Source: Firmicutes bacterium UBA5499 (GTDB lineage Bacteria; Bacillota; DTU084). From it: 7,895 bases of DNA. The translations under genes were made by a program, and so were the position numbers. This document shows, one piece after another, positions 1 to 5,218 of this stretch (positions are counted from its first letter, which is position 1; every line of letters starts with the position of its first letter). A model generated the notes under the pieces. It was not told where the DNA came from. It saw only the letters and a list, made by a program, of their open reading frames with translations, and searched no databases. The stretch is taken from the NCBI GenBank assembly GCA_002426275.1, contig DIPB01000192.1, positions 1 to 7,895 on the forward strand, in the 5' to 3' direction.

Positions 1-167
1 TTGATTTTGTCGCTCATGGTTTCCCGGCTGGTGGTACTGAAATGGATCGTCACTCTGTAGGTGGTTTTACCGATTTTCTTCACAAACGCGGGGCGATCAT
101 CCCTCTGCACAGGCAGAGGAACCGTATTGTTGGCAGCGTTGATATTGACAATCTTTTCATTGCTCAT
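1..167 (-). CDS. TnpW-family transposon-encoded protein, N-terminal part
   Basis: The ATG at 167-165 follows a good ribosome binding site (GAAGGAGC, about 6 bases upstream) and opens a frame that stays open to the left edge, giving about 55 residues. The protein starts MSNEKIVNINAANNTVPLPV and contains a stretch ending KKIGKTTYRVTIHFSTTS, then RETMSDKI. A short N-terminal tail followed by a basic beta-hairpin-like segment, T-Y-x-V-x-x-H-F-S-x-T-S and a final (K/D)KI is the pattern of small TnpW proteins of Tn4451/Tn1549-type elements; those are about 60 residues, so only a few C-terminal residues should be missing. Its biochemical role is not known to me. The start overlaps the stop of the upstream ORF (TGATG), which suggests translational coupling. 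Family recognition is from memory, not a search. Confidence 0.65.
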   Translation of the reverse strand, partial: MSNEKIVNINAANNTVPLPVQRDDRPAFVKKIGKTTYRVTIHFSTTSRETMSDKI

Positions 168-342
168 CAATAGCTCCTTCTCGCCCGTTTGGACAGATAA
201 CATGGGCAGTCTATCACGACGACCCGGAAACTTTGCTTGCATTCGCGGGCGCATTTCCGGCAAAGCGGATTGTATGTCATGCGGTTTCGGTGGTTAGGAA
301 AAACTGCCATTCCAGCTTTCGCTTTTTGCTCATTCTCGGCAT
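167..342 (-). pseudogene. Small cysteine-containing transposon protein, frameshifted
   Basis: An ATG at 342-340 after a strong ribosome binding site (GCGAAAGGAGAGGC) opens a frame reading MPRMSKKRKLEWQFFL, which then runs into TGA at 279-277. The frame one step away continues with NHRNRMTYNPLCRKC and then ARECKQSFRVVVIDCPCYL, ending at 169-167. Joining the two around 294-300 gives a coherent protein of about 58 residues with five cysteines (CxxC, C, CxC), which could bind a metal. The total length of 176 nt is one base short of 59 codons, so one lost base explains the break. I recall similar short basic, cysteine-containing ORFs next to TnpW in Tn1549-like elements, without a known function. 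The stop overlaps the TnpW start. If the missing base is a read error, the gene would be intact. Confidence 0.5.
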
Positions 343-567
343 AAAAGCCTCTCCTTTCGCTGTTGTGACCGATAGATGGATTTCTTGTAAATCCCCGGTA
401 CCCTTTTCGAGGAATTTTGCCGCCGTAAGCCCCGCTCGTGAAAGGGAGGATATCCGGGTAGGGATAAGGTAGGCGGGTGTAAAACGTCGCGTCCCGGTAT
501 CGTTTCGGGACATATTGAGAAAGCCATATGTTCACTCCCTCGATTTTTAATTTCTTGAGCTTTTAGG

Positions 568-596
568 TTGATATTGCAATGCAATCATCATATAAT
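568..596 (+). promoter_or_regulatory. Sigma-A promoter of the antitoxin-toxin operon
   Basis: TTGATA at 568-573 and a perfect TATAAT at 591-596 are separated by 17 bases. Transcription should start near 603, leaving a leader of about 28 bases with the ribosome binding site AAAGGAG at 615-621 before the antitoxin ATG at 631. Confidence 0.75.
573..585. promoter_or_regulatory. Palindrome in the promoter spacer, candidate antitoxin operator
   Basis: ATTGCA (573-578), one base, then TGCAAT (580-585) form a perfect 6-bp inverted repeat lying between the -35 and -10 boxes. Ribbon-helix-helix antitoxins of the RelB/DinJ family usually bind palindromes overlapping their own promoter, so autoregulation here is a reasonable inference. 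Binding itself is not shown by the sequence. Confidence 0.45.
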
Positions 597-630
597 ATAA
601 GTACAATGGATTACAAAGGAGCTGATTGCT

Positions 631-906
631 ATGGCGGATACAACCAATTTCAGCGTCCGCATGGACAGTGACATCAAAAAGCAGTGCGAGGCGCTTTACG
701 GCGAACTCGGCATGAACCTCACGACGGCTATCAACGTATTTTTGCGGCAGTCGCTTCGGTCTGGCGGTTTTCCGTTCGACGTAACGCTCAACACGCCGAA
801 CGCCGTCACCGTCGCCGCCATGCGGGAAGCGGAACACCTTGCCAAAGACCCCAACGCGAAACGCTACAGCGATGTGGAGGAAGCGTTGAGGGAACTGAAA
901 AAATGA
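631..906 (+). CDS. RelB/DinJ-family antitoxin (type II toxin-antitoxin)
   Basis: A 91-residue protein starting at an ATG 9 bases after AAAGGAG (615-621). Residues 5-11 (TNFSVRM) form the DNA-binding beta strand, and residues 12-25 and 29-43 (with NLTTAINVFLRQSL) form the two helices of a ribbon-helix-helix fold, closely following the DinJ/RelB pattern. The C-terminal half (NTPNAVTVAAM, then YSDVEEALRELKK) is the toxin-wrapping tail. The length is normal for DinJ. The protein should dimerise, repress its own promoter and neutralise a YafQ/RelE-type mRNA interferase. Its stop overlaps the toxin start (ATGA at 903-906), the classic coupling of such pairs. The gene appears intact, whereas its partner is broken, so it may persist as an orphan antitoxin. 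RelB and DinJ belong to one family, so the exact symbol is left open. Confidence 0.92.
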   Translation: MADTTNFSVRMDSDIKKQCEALYGELGMNLTTAINVFLRQSLRSGGFPFDVTLNTPNAVTVAAMREAEHLAKDPNAKRYSDVEEALRELKK

Positions 907-1183
907 AACTGGACATCGTTTAGACTGCACAGTTAAGAAGGACTACAAGCTGGCAATGAAGCGCGGGCTGAAAATGGATTTGCTGGACAACATCATCCGT
1001 CAGCTTTCCAAAGGTCTGCCTTTGCCGGAGAAGAACCGCGACCATCTTCTGACCGGGAATTGGGTGGGGCACCGGGAATGCCATATTCAAAGCGATTGGC
1101 TGCTTGTGTATCGCATTGAAAATGACGTGCTGGTCTTGACGTTGGCACGTACCGGTTCGCACAGCGACTTGTTTGGAGAATAA
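903..1183 (+). pseudogene. yafQ: YafQ-family mRNA interferase toxin, disrupted
   Basis: The ATG at 903 overlaps the antitoxin stop and reads MKLDIV, then TAG at 921-923, where related toxins usually have tyrosine. The next codons (TAQ) still fit, but at about 933-935 one base is missing (TT where TTT is expected), after which the frame starting KKDYKLAMKRGLK continues to TAA at 1181-1183. The restored protein would be about 93 residues, the usual YafQ size. It keeps the family motifs: LPLPEKNRDHLLTG, NWVGHRECHI, SDWLLVYRI and the terminal RTGSHSDLF with the catalytic histidine. YafQ is a RelE-fold ribosome-dependent endoribonuclease. Two separate lesions lie within 15 bases of each other near the start, so full-length toxin should not be made. 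An internal ATG at 956 could give a 75-residue fragment lacking the first strand and helix, probably inactive. Confidence 0.85.
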
Positions 1184-1220
1184 CGGAACCGCCGTATGGG
1201 GAAACCTGTACGGTGCTTTC

Positions 1221-1621
1221 TTATCGTTCCGGCTCCTGCTCCCGGTCTCTGTGTTTTTCCGACCGGGCAAGCTCGTCGGCGGTCTTGCGGATTTTCTCCA
1301 CGGCCTGAATATCCGTGCGCATGGATTTCATTTGCTGATAGAGCGCCTTTTCATGCGCTGTTTCTCCGTACAGCTTTCCAGCGCGGTCATGATCTCCCGC
1401 AAGGTTTCCCTGCGGCAAAGCCAATCCTCCGGCGTTTCGTAATAGCCCCGGCTGCACTCATGGGCAATGATGGTTTCGTCAAACTCGCGGTTATCCCAAT
1501 GGCGGCGTTTTTCGTGGGCGAGATTTTCGCTTTTATGCCTTGCCCGGTCGAGAAATTCACCGACTTCGGCGGACGCCTCCACTAATATGGTCTGTCCGTG
1601 AATTTTGATATGTACTTCCAT
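1221..1621 (-). pseudogene. Sigma-like small protein of Tn1549-type elements, frameshifted and with unusual C-terminus
   Basis: The ATG at 1621-1619 opens MEVHIKIHGQTILVEASAEV, then EFLDRARHKSENLAHEKRRHWD, REFDETIIAH and YYETPEDWLCRRETLREIM. This matches my memory of the N-terminal part of the short sigma-70-like proteins of Tn1549-type elements. After CTEKQRMK the frame ends at 1330-1328. One step over, at the A-run 1348-1351, the frame continues ALYQQMKSMRTDIQAVEKIR to a TAA at 1223-1221. Adding one base gives a round 133-residue protein. The C-terminus is a charged coiled-coil-like tail (KTADELARSEKHRDREQEPE) and does not look like the helix-turn-helix region 4 expected after QR. It may therefore be a hybrid. 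It converges with the toxin gene, leaving only 37 bases between their ends. Its ribosome binding site (AAGGA) lies in the arm of a 10-bp hairpin. Confidence 0.5.
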
Positions 1622-1628
1622 GATTTTT

Positions 1629-1668
1629 CCGTCCTTTCCGAATGGCTTGAAATTTTCAGAAAGGACGG
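1629..1668 (-). promoter_or_regulatory. Hairpin that would hide the ribosome binding site of the sigma-like gene
   Basis: CCGTCCTTTC at 1629-1638 and GAAAGGACGG at 1659-1668 are perfect 10-bp inverted arms around a 20-base loop. In the minus-strand transcript the arm nearer the start (1638-1629) contains the only purine-rich ribosome binding sequence, 10 bases before the ATG at 1621. If the hairpin forms, translation should be reduced, so this is a candidate translational switch. The structure is seen; its control role is inferred. Confidence 0.55.
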
Positions 1669-1695
1669 CTGGGGCGACCGGCAACCGGGATAGAA

Positions 1696-1722
1696 CACAT
1701 CGGGCCAAGTTGGCCCGATGTG
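1696..1722. repeat. 27-bp near-perfect palindrome upstream of the sigma-like gene
   Basis: CACATCGGGCCAA (1696-1708), one base, then TTGGCCCGATGTG (1710-1722): 13-bp perfect arms with a single-base centre. It lies 75 bases upstream of the sigma-like ATG and next to the RBS hairpin. A 1-base loop is poor for an RNA hairpin, though the inner pairs could open to make a loop of 5-7; as DNA it would be a symmetrical protein-binding site. There is no T-run on either side, so it is not a standard terminator. Confidence 0.7.
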
Positions 1723-2037
1723 ATACGGAGGCTTGCTTGATAAATCGGCGGTCAAAAAAGGGCATAAAAAAGCATCTACATGAGAAAAAACCATGAAGAT
1801 GTCGAATAAAAAATGGGCGCAAAGCGCGTCCATGATTTTTGAAATTTTTTTGAAGTTTAGAGTGACTGGGGCCGTTATATTGGGCCGCTGCTACTGGGCA
1901 GCGGCTTCTCTATCAGCCGACGCGCTTTGCGCATAAAAGGGCCCTCCAATCGCATTACTGCCATAGGAAGGCCCCTTAAAGCGCGCTTTTATTAGCCTAC
2001 CAATCCCTAAGGTCATGGCAGTCTAAACAATTTTATT
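1723..2037. other. Gene-free stretch with hairpins
   Basis: No convincing gene on either strand. Two structures stand out. At 1884-1905 GCCGCTGC and GCAGCGGC pair perfectly over 8 bp with a 6-base loop. At 1936-1947 and 1966-1977 two 12-base arms pair with two mismatches, and the second arm is followed by a 12-bp palindrome (AAAGCGCGCTTT, 1978-1989). The plus strand reads open across 1860-1993, but without a start or ribosome binding site. Similar GC-rich stretches occur between modules of Tn1549-like elements; I cannot name a function. Confidence 0.5.
1884..1905 (+). repeat. 8-bp perfect stem-loop
   Basis: GCCGCTGC (1884-1891), loop TACTGG, GCAGCGGC (1898-1905), followed on the plus strand by TTCTCT. 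The stem is GC-rich and strong, but the following pyrimidine tract is weak for a Rho-independent terminator. Confidence 0.55.
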
Positions 2038-2163
2038 TTATCGGCGCCGACTTGAAAAAGTAAAGATGACAATCAATAGCATGGGAAAGGCAGCAAGCCA
2101 TAACAGGCTGAATTTGTCCCGCAGAATACTTTTGAGCTGGTATTTAAAAACATGAGCAAACAT
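2038..2163 (-). pseudogene. ABC-2 type permease, N-terminal remnant
   Basis: The ATG at 2163-2161 follows a strong ribosome binding site (AGGAGGTGG) that overlaps the stop codon of the ATPase gene. The 41-residue product begins MFAHVFKYQLKSILRDKFSL and runs into a hydrophobic helix (LLWLAAFPMLLIVIFTF), the typical cytoplasmic start and first membrane segment of ABC-2 exporter permeases. It then ends SSRRR-stop, where a normal permease would continue for 300 or more residues. Family resemblance is lost at about 2051, at the edge of a palindrome (2041-2050), marking a deletion or recombination junction. The fragment cannot form a transporter. Confidence 0.75.
2041..2050. repeat. Perfect 10-bp palindrome at the permease breakpoint
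   Basis: TCGGCGCCGA is its own reverse complement and sits exactly where the permease sequence stops resembling its family and the left mobile-element remnant begins. It is short enough to be chance, but its position at a junction makes it worth noting. Confidence 0.5.
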
Positions 2164-2174
2164 GGCGCCACCTC

Positions 2175-3109
2175 CTACACATCTCTGAGCTGCTTGCCTG
2201 TAAGGGCAAGAAACGCAGTATTAAGGGTTGGAACATCGTTATGAATCCTTCCCACAGATACCTGATTTTGTTTAAGCACTTCAAAGACAGCCGGAAGATT
2301 CTGCTTTTCTTTCGGGAGTTCAAGGGAAAAAACCTTCTTGTCATAACCAATGTTTTTGACATTAGGAAGCCGTTTGATTTCCTCCAGGGCTTTTTGCGGC
2401 ATATTGTTTGCCTCAATATAAAATTTTTCATCTACAGCCACTTGATCCTTCAACGCTTCCTTCATACCGATGGCGATGATTTTATCCATATCCATAATGG
2501 CAATGCGGCTGCAAATTTGTTCAACCTCTTCCATGTAGTGAGAAGTGTAAACAATCGTGGCACCATTGGCATTCGGCTTTTCTATGCCTGTAAGAATGCT
2601 GTTTCGGGACTGGGGGTCTACCGCAACGGTAGGCTCATCCATAAAAATGATCTTTGGTTTATGGGCAATGCCACAAGCAATGTTCAGCCTTCTGAGAAGA
2701 CCCCCAGAAAGCTTCTTAGGGTAATATTTTCGAAACTCATTCAGACCCACAAATTCAATGGCCTCTTCCACCAATTGCTTAAGCTCCGCACCTTTGATAC
2801 CGTACAAGCCAGTAAAAAAGCTGATGTTATCATATACATTCAGTTCATCAAAAACCGCGACATTCTGCCCGACCACACCAATCTGCTTTTTCAGATCATA
2901 GGCAGCAGGGTGCATGGGCTTGCCTTGAATTTCATTTTTTCCGCTGTCCTATTTCAGCAGGCTCTGGATGCAGTTAATTAACGTTGCTTTTCCCGCACCG
3001 TTTGGGCCGAGAAGCCCGAATATTTCTCCCTCAGCTACGGAGAGGGAGAGGCGGTCAACTACTGTATTTTCACCGTAACGCTTCGTAAGATTTTGTACAT
3101 TTAAATCAT
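2175..3109 (-). pseudogene. ABC-2 exporter ATP-binding subunit, inactivated
   Basis: The full-length gene would encode about 310 residues. A strong GGAGG site precedes an ATG at 3109, but that frame stops at once (TAA, 3103-3101); the coding frame is one step over and reads DLNVQNLTKRYGENTVVDRL from 3107. One missing T would rejoin them. The Walker A motif (3008-2982) reads GPNGAGKAT, with alanine in place of the Mg-binding Thr/Ser. A TAG at 2951-2949 then interrupts SLLK-x-DSG. The rest, from 2915, is well kept over 246 residues: Q-loop VVGQN, signature LSGGLLRRLNIACG, Walker B KIIFMDEPT with D-loop VDPQSRN, H-loop TSHYMEEVEQ, and a C-terminal domain of about 80 residues as in drug/peptide exporters. 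Such subunits power an ABC-2 permease, here only a stub downstream. Three lesions at the 5' end make a working ATPase very unlikely. Confidence 0.85.
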
Positions 3110-3142
3110 AGGATCATCCTCCTTCATTTTCTATTATCAAGT

Positions 3143-3173
3143 TGCAGATACGCAGCATGGAGCGTATCCTGCA
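3143..3173 (-). repeat. Intergenic stem-loop before the ABC ATPase gene
   Basis: GATACGC (3147-3153) and GCGTATC (3162-3168) pair around an 8-base loop, and the stem extends by TGCA on both sides (3143-3146, 3170-3173) past one bulged base. It lies between the papain-like gene and the ABC gene in the minus-strand transcript. No U-run follows, so it is more likely an mRNA processing or stability element than a terminator. Confidence 0.5.
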
Positions 3174-3191
3174 TACTCCCTTATGCCGCCT

Positions 3192-3680
3192 TCAAACAAA
3201 AGTTTTTTGTTTGATATCCAATAAAAGTCCATAGGTCTGGTCAGTTCTGGAACTCCAGAACGTTGCCTTGTTCAGAACAAAAGAAACAAACTGGGAGCAG
3301 AAGAAGCGATTCGCCCTTGTCATCCCAATACCTACAACATTCCCCAGCACGCCCAACAGATTATAGCGATAGACTTGCTGATGGCGAAGGAAAAGTCTTG
3401 CCGTTTTATACATAGACGCATATTCCTCATTGGTAACTGGGATTTCCAAAACACAGCAGCGGGCTTGTGGGAAGAAGCGGTAAATCCCAGTATCAAAACT
3501 CTCTTTGATGAACCCATTGTCAAAAGGATTAAAGCGCTTCTTCCGCCCAAAAGAATACATTTCTTCAAGGCCTCTGTCAAAGGCAATCGAGGCGTGATTA
3601 TATGGATCACCTGTATAACAACGAATCGCCTTTGAAAACAGTGTGCCGGTTTGAGATAACACGATATAGACACTTTTCAT
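3192..3680 (-). CDS. YiiX/permuted papain-like (NlpC/P60-related) family protein
   Basis: A 162-residue protein. The ATG at 3680-3678 is preferred to upstream starts because it follows a GAGGT site and lies 5 bases after the stop of the preceding gene. It begins MKSVYIVLSQTGTLFSKAIR, with YNHASIAFD around His29 and FFCSQFVSFVL around Cys128. This order, histidine first and cysteine near the end, is that of circularly permuted papain-fold enzymes (YiiX/LRAT-like), which act as thiol hydrolases or acyltransferases; the substrate is unknown. I see no signal peptide, so it should be cytoplasmic. Similar proteins of 160-200 residues are common in Firmicutes. Its place between a HAAS membrane protein and ABC exporter genes suggests a role in handling or modifying something at the membrane, which is inference. 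The gene appears intact. Confidence 0.75.
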   Translation of the reverse strand: MKSVYIVLSQTGTLFSKAIRCYTGDPYNHASIAFDRGLEEMYSFGRKKRFNPFDNGFIKESFDTGIYRFFPQARCCVLEIPVTNEEYASMYKTARLFLRHQQVYRYNLLGVLGNVVGIGMTRANRFFCSQFVSFVLNKATFWSSRTDQTYGLLLDIKQKTFV

Positions 3681-3685
3681 CCGGA

Positions 3686-4570
3686 TTACCTCGTTTTGGA
3701 ACGCACCCAAAACTCTATCACCAGTTCCCCAGCAATTGAGAACAGGAATACTACCCAAGAATATTGAAAGCCAATCAGAAAGCCCAATGCCACAAACAGG
3801 GCAATAGAAAGCAGCCATAATGCACCGGATAATAATCCCCGCTGCTCAATTCTTCTTGGGTCGGCAGCATCCTTACCGTGATTCTCCATCCATGTGCCCA
3901 ATTCTTGTGCCACCCATGGCTTCTGCCTATTTTTCTCCGTAAGAATCATAAAAGTAATCAGGCATAATCCGGGAAGAACAAAGGGGAGCAATGTGCCAAG
4001 CACGGCTGTAAGCTCCGCACCTTCCATAAAATACAGCAGAGCCGATGTGCATAGCCCAAACAATGTTACACCAGTTGTTAGTCCGTATATCAGCGCGCGC
4101 TTCCATGACATGGGTAAGTTGCGTGTAGTCTCCTGTGTTAATCCGAGAAAAACCAGAGCTGTACCCGCAGGTATAATGAAAGGCAATAGTGTAGCCACAC
4201 TGGTAAACAAATCACCGTTTACAGAAAACGCAATCGCTGCCGCAATAATGCCAAATAAAATGGCACCTGCGCAAAGTACATACCCTAACGCATGAATCTT
4301 ACCAATCTTTGTTTTTTGAGAATACATATACATTTTGCCGATGACCTCGTTGCGTTTTTGCCTACTAAGCTCATCAGCAACCTCGGTTACGTCGCCCAAC
4401 TCCGCTGTTGCTTTTTCAAAAGCATCTTCCTCGGACATTCCTTTAGCTTGAAGCCCCTTTATCCGCTCCTGAAGATTCACAGCGATTTCTTCCTTAAAAT
4501 CCTGAAGCTCGGGGGTATTCTCATAACCTTCAAAAAGTCTATCAATATAAACCTGCTCTTTCATCTTCAT
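3686..4570 (-). CDS. HAAS-domain (permease prefix domain 1) membrane protein
   Basis: A 294-residue protein. The ATG at 4570-4568 overlaps the PadR stop (ATGA) and sits behind GGAGGAGG; a second ATG two codons on (4564) is also possible. Residues 1-75 form a charged helical cytoplasmic domain (DRLFEGYENTPELQDFKEEI, then GMSEEDAFEKATAELGDV), the HAAS/DUF1700 pattern that in Firmicutes is almost always encoded next to a PadR regulator. Six hydrophobic segments follow at about 92-117, 121-145, 158-182, 188-211, 245-268 and 270-289. The role of HAAS proteins is poorly known; they are thought to act as membrane partners or sensors for PadR-controlled functions or transporters. The stop lies 5 bases before the next gene, so translation is coupled in both directions. 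The gene looks intact. Confidence 0.82.
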   Translation of the reverse strand: MKMKEQVYIDRLFEGYENTPELQDFKEEIAVNLQERIKGLQAKGMSEEDAFEKATAELGDVTEVADELSRQKRNEVIGKMYMYSQKTKIGKIHALGYVLCAGAILFGIIAAAIAFSVNGDLFTSVATLLPFIIPAGTALVFLGLTQETTRNLPMSWKRALIYGLTTGVTLFGLCTSALLYFMEGAELTAVLGTLLPFVLPGLCLITFMILTEKNRQKPWVAQELGTWMENHGKDAADPRRIEQRGLLSGALWLLSIALFVALGFLIGFQYSWVVFLFSIAGELVIEFWVRSKTR

Positions 4571-4902
4571 TCCTCCTCCAATAATTTGTTGAGTATGCGT
4601 TGGGAATACTCCCAATCGCGCTTGTTTTGCCTATAAAGCTCTTTTCCCTTATCCGTAATCTGATAATATTTGCGGCGACTTCCTTTGGTTTCATCACCCC
4701 AATAGGCGATAATGTAACCCTCCTGCTCAAGTCTTCGGTAGCTGGAATAAAGCGTCGCCTCCTTAAGCTCAAACTCATCGTTGGTCTTTTCCATGATTGC
4801 CCGATGAATTTCGTATCCATAGCTGTCTCCTTTGAGTAAGACACCAAGAACAACGGTATCTGTATGTCCGCGCAATAAGTCGGATGAAACTTTTGCGTTC
4901 AT
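4567..4902 (-). CDS. PadR-family transcriptional regulator
   Basis: A 111-residue winged-helix protein starting at an ATG 5 bases after GGAGGTG (4914-4908). Residues 10-32 (LRGHTDTVVLGVLLKGDSYG) make the first helix and turn, 46-64 (ELKEATLYSSYRRLEQEGYI) the recognition helix, and 74-88 (GSRRKYYQITDKGKE) the wing; 90-110 is the dimerisation helix. The length and motifs are those of short (subfamily 2) PadR proteins. PadR repressors usually control their own operon and often respond to small toxic molecules, releasing exporter genes. Here it is the first gene of the operon, overlaps the HAAS gene by four bases, and a 9-bp inverted repeat spans its promoter. The gene is intact, so regulation may persist although the exporter is broken. 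Confidence 0.93.
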   Translation of the reverse strand: MNAKVSSDLLRGHTDTVVLGVLLKGDSYGYEIHRAIMEKTNDEFELKEATLYSSYRRLEQEGYIIAYWGDETKGSRRKYYQITDKGKELYRQNKRDWEYSQRILNKLLEEE

Positions 4903-4937
4903 TTGCTCACCTCCAAAACTTCATTCGTGATTGTACG

Positions 4938-4977
4938 ACTATATTGTACCTCAAACTACTGTGACTGTCAATATAGT
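4938..4977. promoter_or_regulatory. Candidate PadR operator (long-spaced inverted repeat)
   Basis: ACTATATTG (4938-4946) and CAATATAGT (4969-4977) are perfect 9-bp inverted arms with 22 bases between them, 31 bp centre to centre or about three helical turns. One arm covers the -10 box and the other the -35 box. A repressor bound to both would block RNA polymerase. The spacing is longer than in a single PadR site, so two dimers may bind. Confidence 0.55.
4943..4971 (-). promoter_or_regulatory. Sigma-A promoter of the padR operon
   Basis: On the minus strand a perfect TTGACA (4971-4966), a 17-base spacer and TACAAT (4948-4943) form a strong promoter about 40 bases upstream of the PadR ATG. The DNA upstream is AT-rich and includes a 12-bp A6T6 tract at 4997-5008, which may add curvature. 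Confidence 0.85.
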
Positions 4978-5033
4978 TTGATAGAAATTATTTACCAAAA
5001 AATTTTTTGAAGTAACTTATGCTATTTGTGGCA

Positions 5034-5070
5034 CAAAAAAACGACCTGATTCATATTATCAAGCCGCTTT
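5034..5070 (-). terminator. Rho-independent terminator for a lost upstream gene
   Basis: In the minus-strand transcript GCGGCTTGAT (5067-5058) pairs with ATCAGGTCGT (5050-5041), including three G-U pairs, around a 7-base loop, and is followed by seven U residues (5041-5035). The opposite strand would have mismatches at the wobble positions, so the direction is clear. It lies upstream of the padR promoter and would end transcripts arriving from the right, where only a short open stretch (about 24 codons ending at 5113) remains before the relaxase fragment. Confidence 0.65.
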
Positions 5071-5218
5071 TAGATATTTTACCTTTCGTTTTCTTATTTG
5101 AAAGTGTATTTTAGGGTGTCTTCTTCTGTTTCTTCATAAATTCTAAACCATAATAAAAAAATGCGAAAGTCAATATCACTCTCACGCTTTAATTTTAACG
5201 CACTCTATTTAACTATGA

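Larger units (their letters stand above)
1..2037. mobile_element. Remnant of a Tn1549-like conjugative transposon
   Basis: Three adjacent minus-strand small ORFs (TnpW, a cysteine-containing protein, a sigma-like protein) resemble accessory genes that I know from Tn1549-type elements of Clostridia, and a toxin-antitoxin pair is carried between them on the plus strand. The right limit is placed where the ABC permease reading frame begins to lose its family sequence, close to a palindrome at 2041-2050. No integrase, recombinase or element end is visible inside the window, so the boundary is inferred. Several of the genes carry frameshifts, suggesting an inactive remnant. Confidence 0.5.

Noticed and set aside
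61..297. Plus-strand ORF of 78 codons at the left end
   Set aside because: It overlaps the antisense of TnpW and the cysteine-containing ORF, both of which have good ribosome binding sites.
1173..1585. Two plus-strand ORFs over the sigma-like gene
   Set aside because: They are the antisense of a recognisable coding sequence and lack ribosome binding sites.
918..2032. An 11-base match (GTTTAGACTGC) between the toxin lesion at 918-928 and the minus strand near 2022-2032
   Set aside because: Several matches of this length are expected by chance in a window of this size, and the flanks do not extend it.
903..2951. Two in-frame TAG codons (toxin 921-923, ABC ATPase 2951-2949) as a sign that TAG is read as an amino acid
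   Set aside because: The same ATPase gene ends in TAG right before the permease start, and both interrupted genes carry further lesions, so ordinary nonsense mutation is simpler.
2241..2981. Long plus-strand ORF of 246 codons opposite the ABC ATPase
   Set aside because: It mirrors the ATPase frame, has no ribosome binding site, and its translation has no recognisable family pattern, whereas the minus strand shows all ABC motifs.
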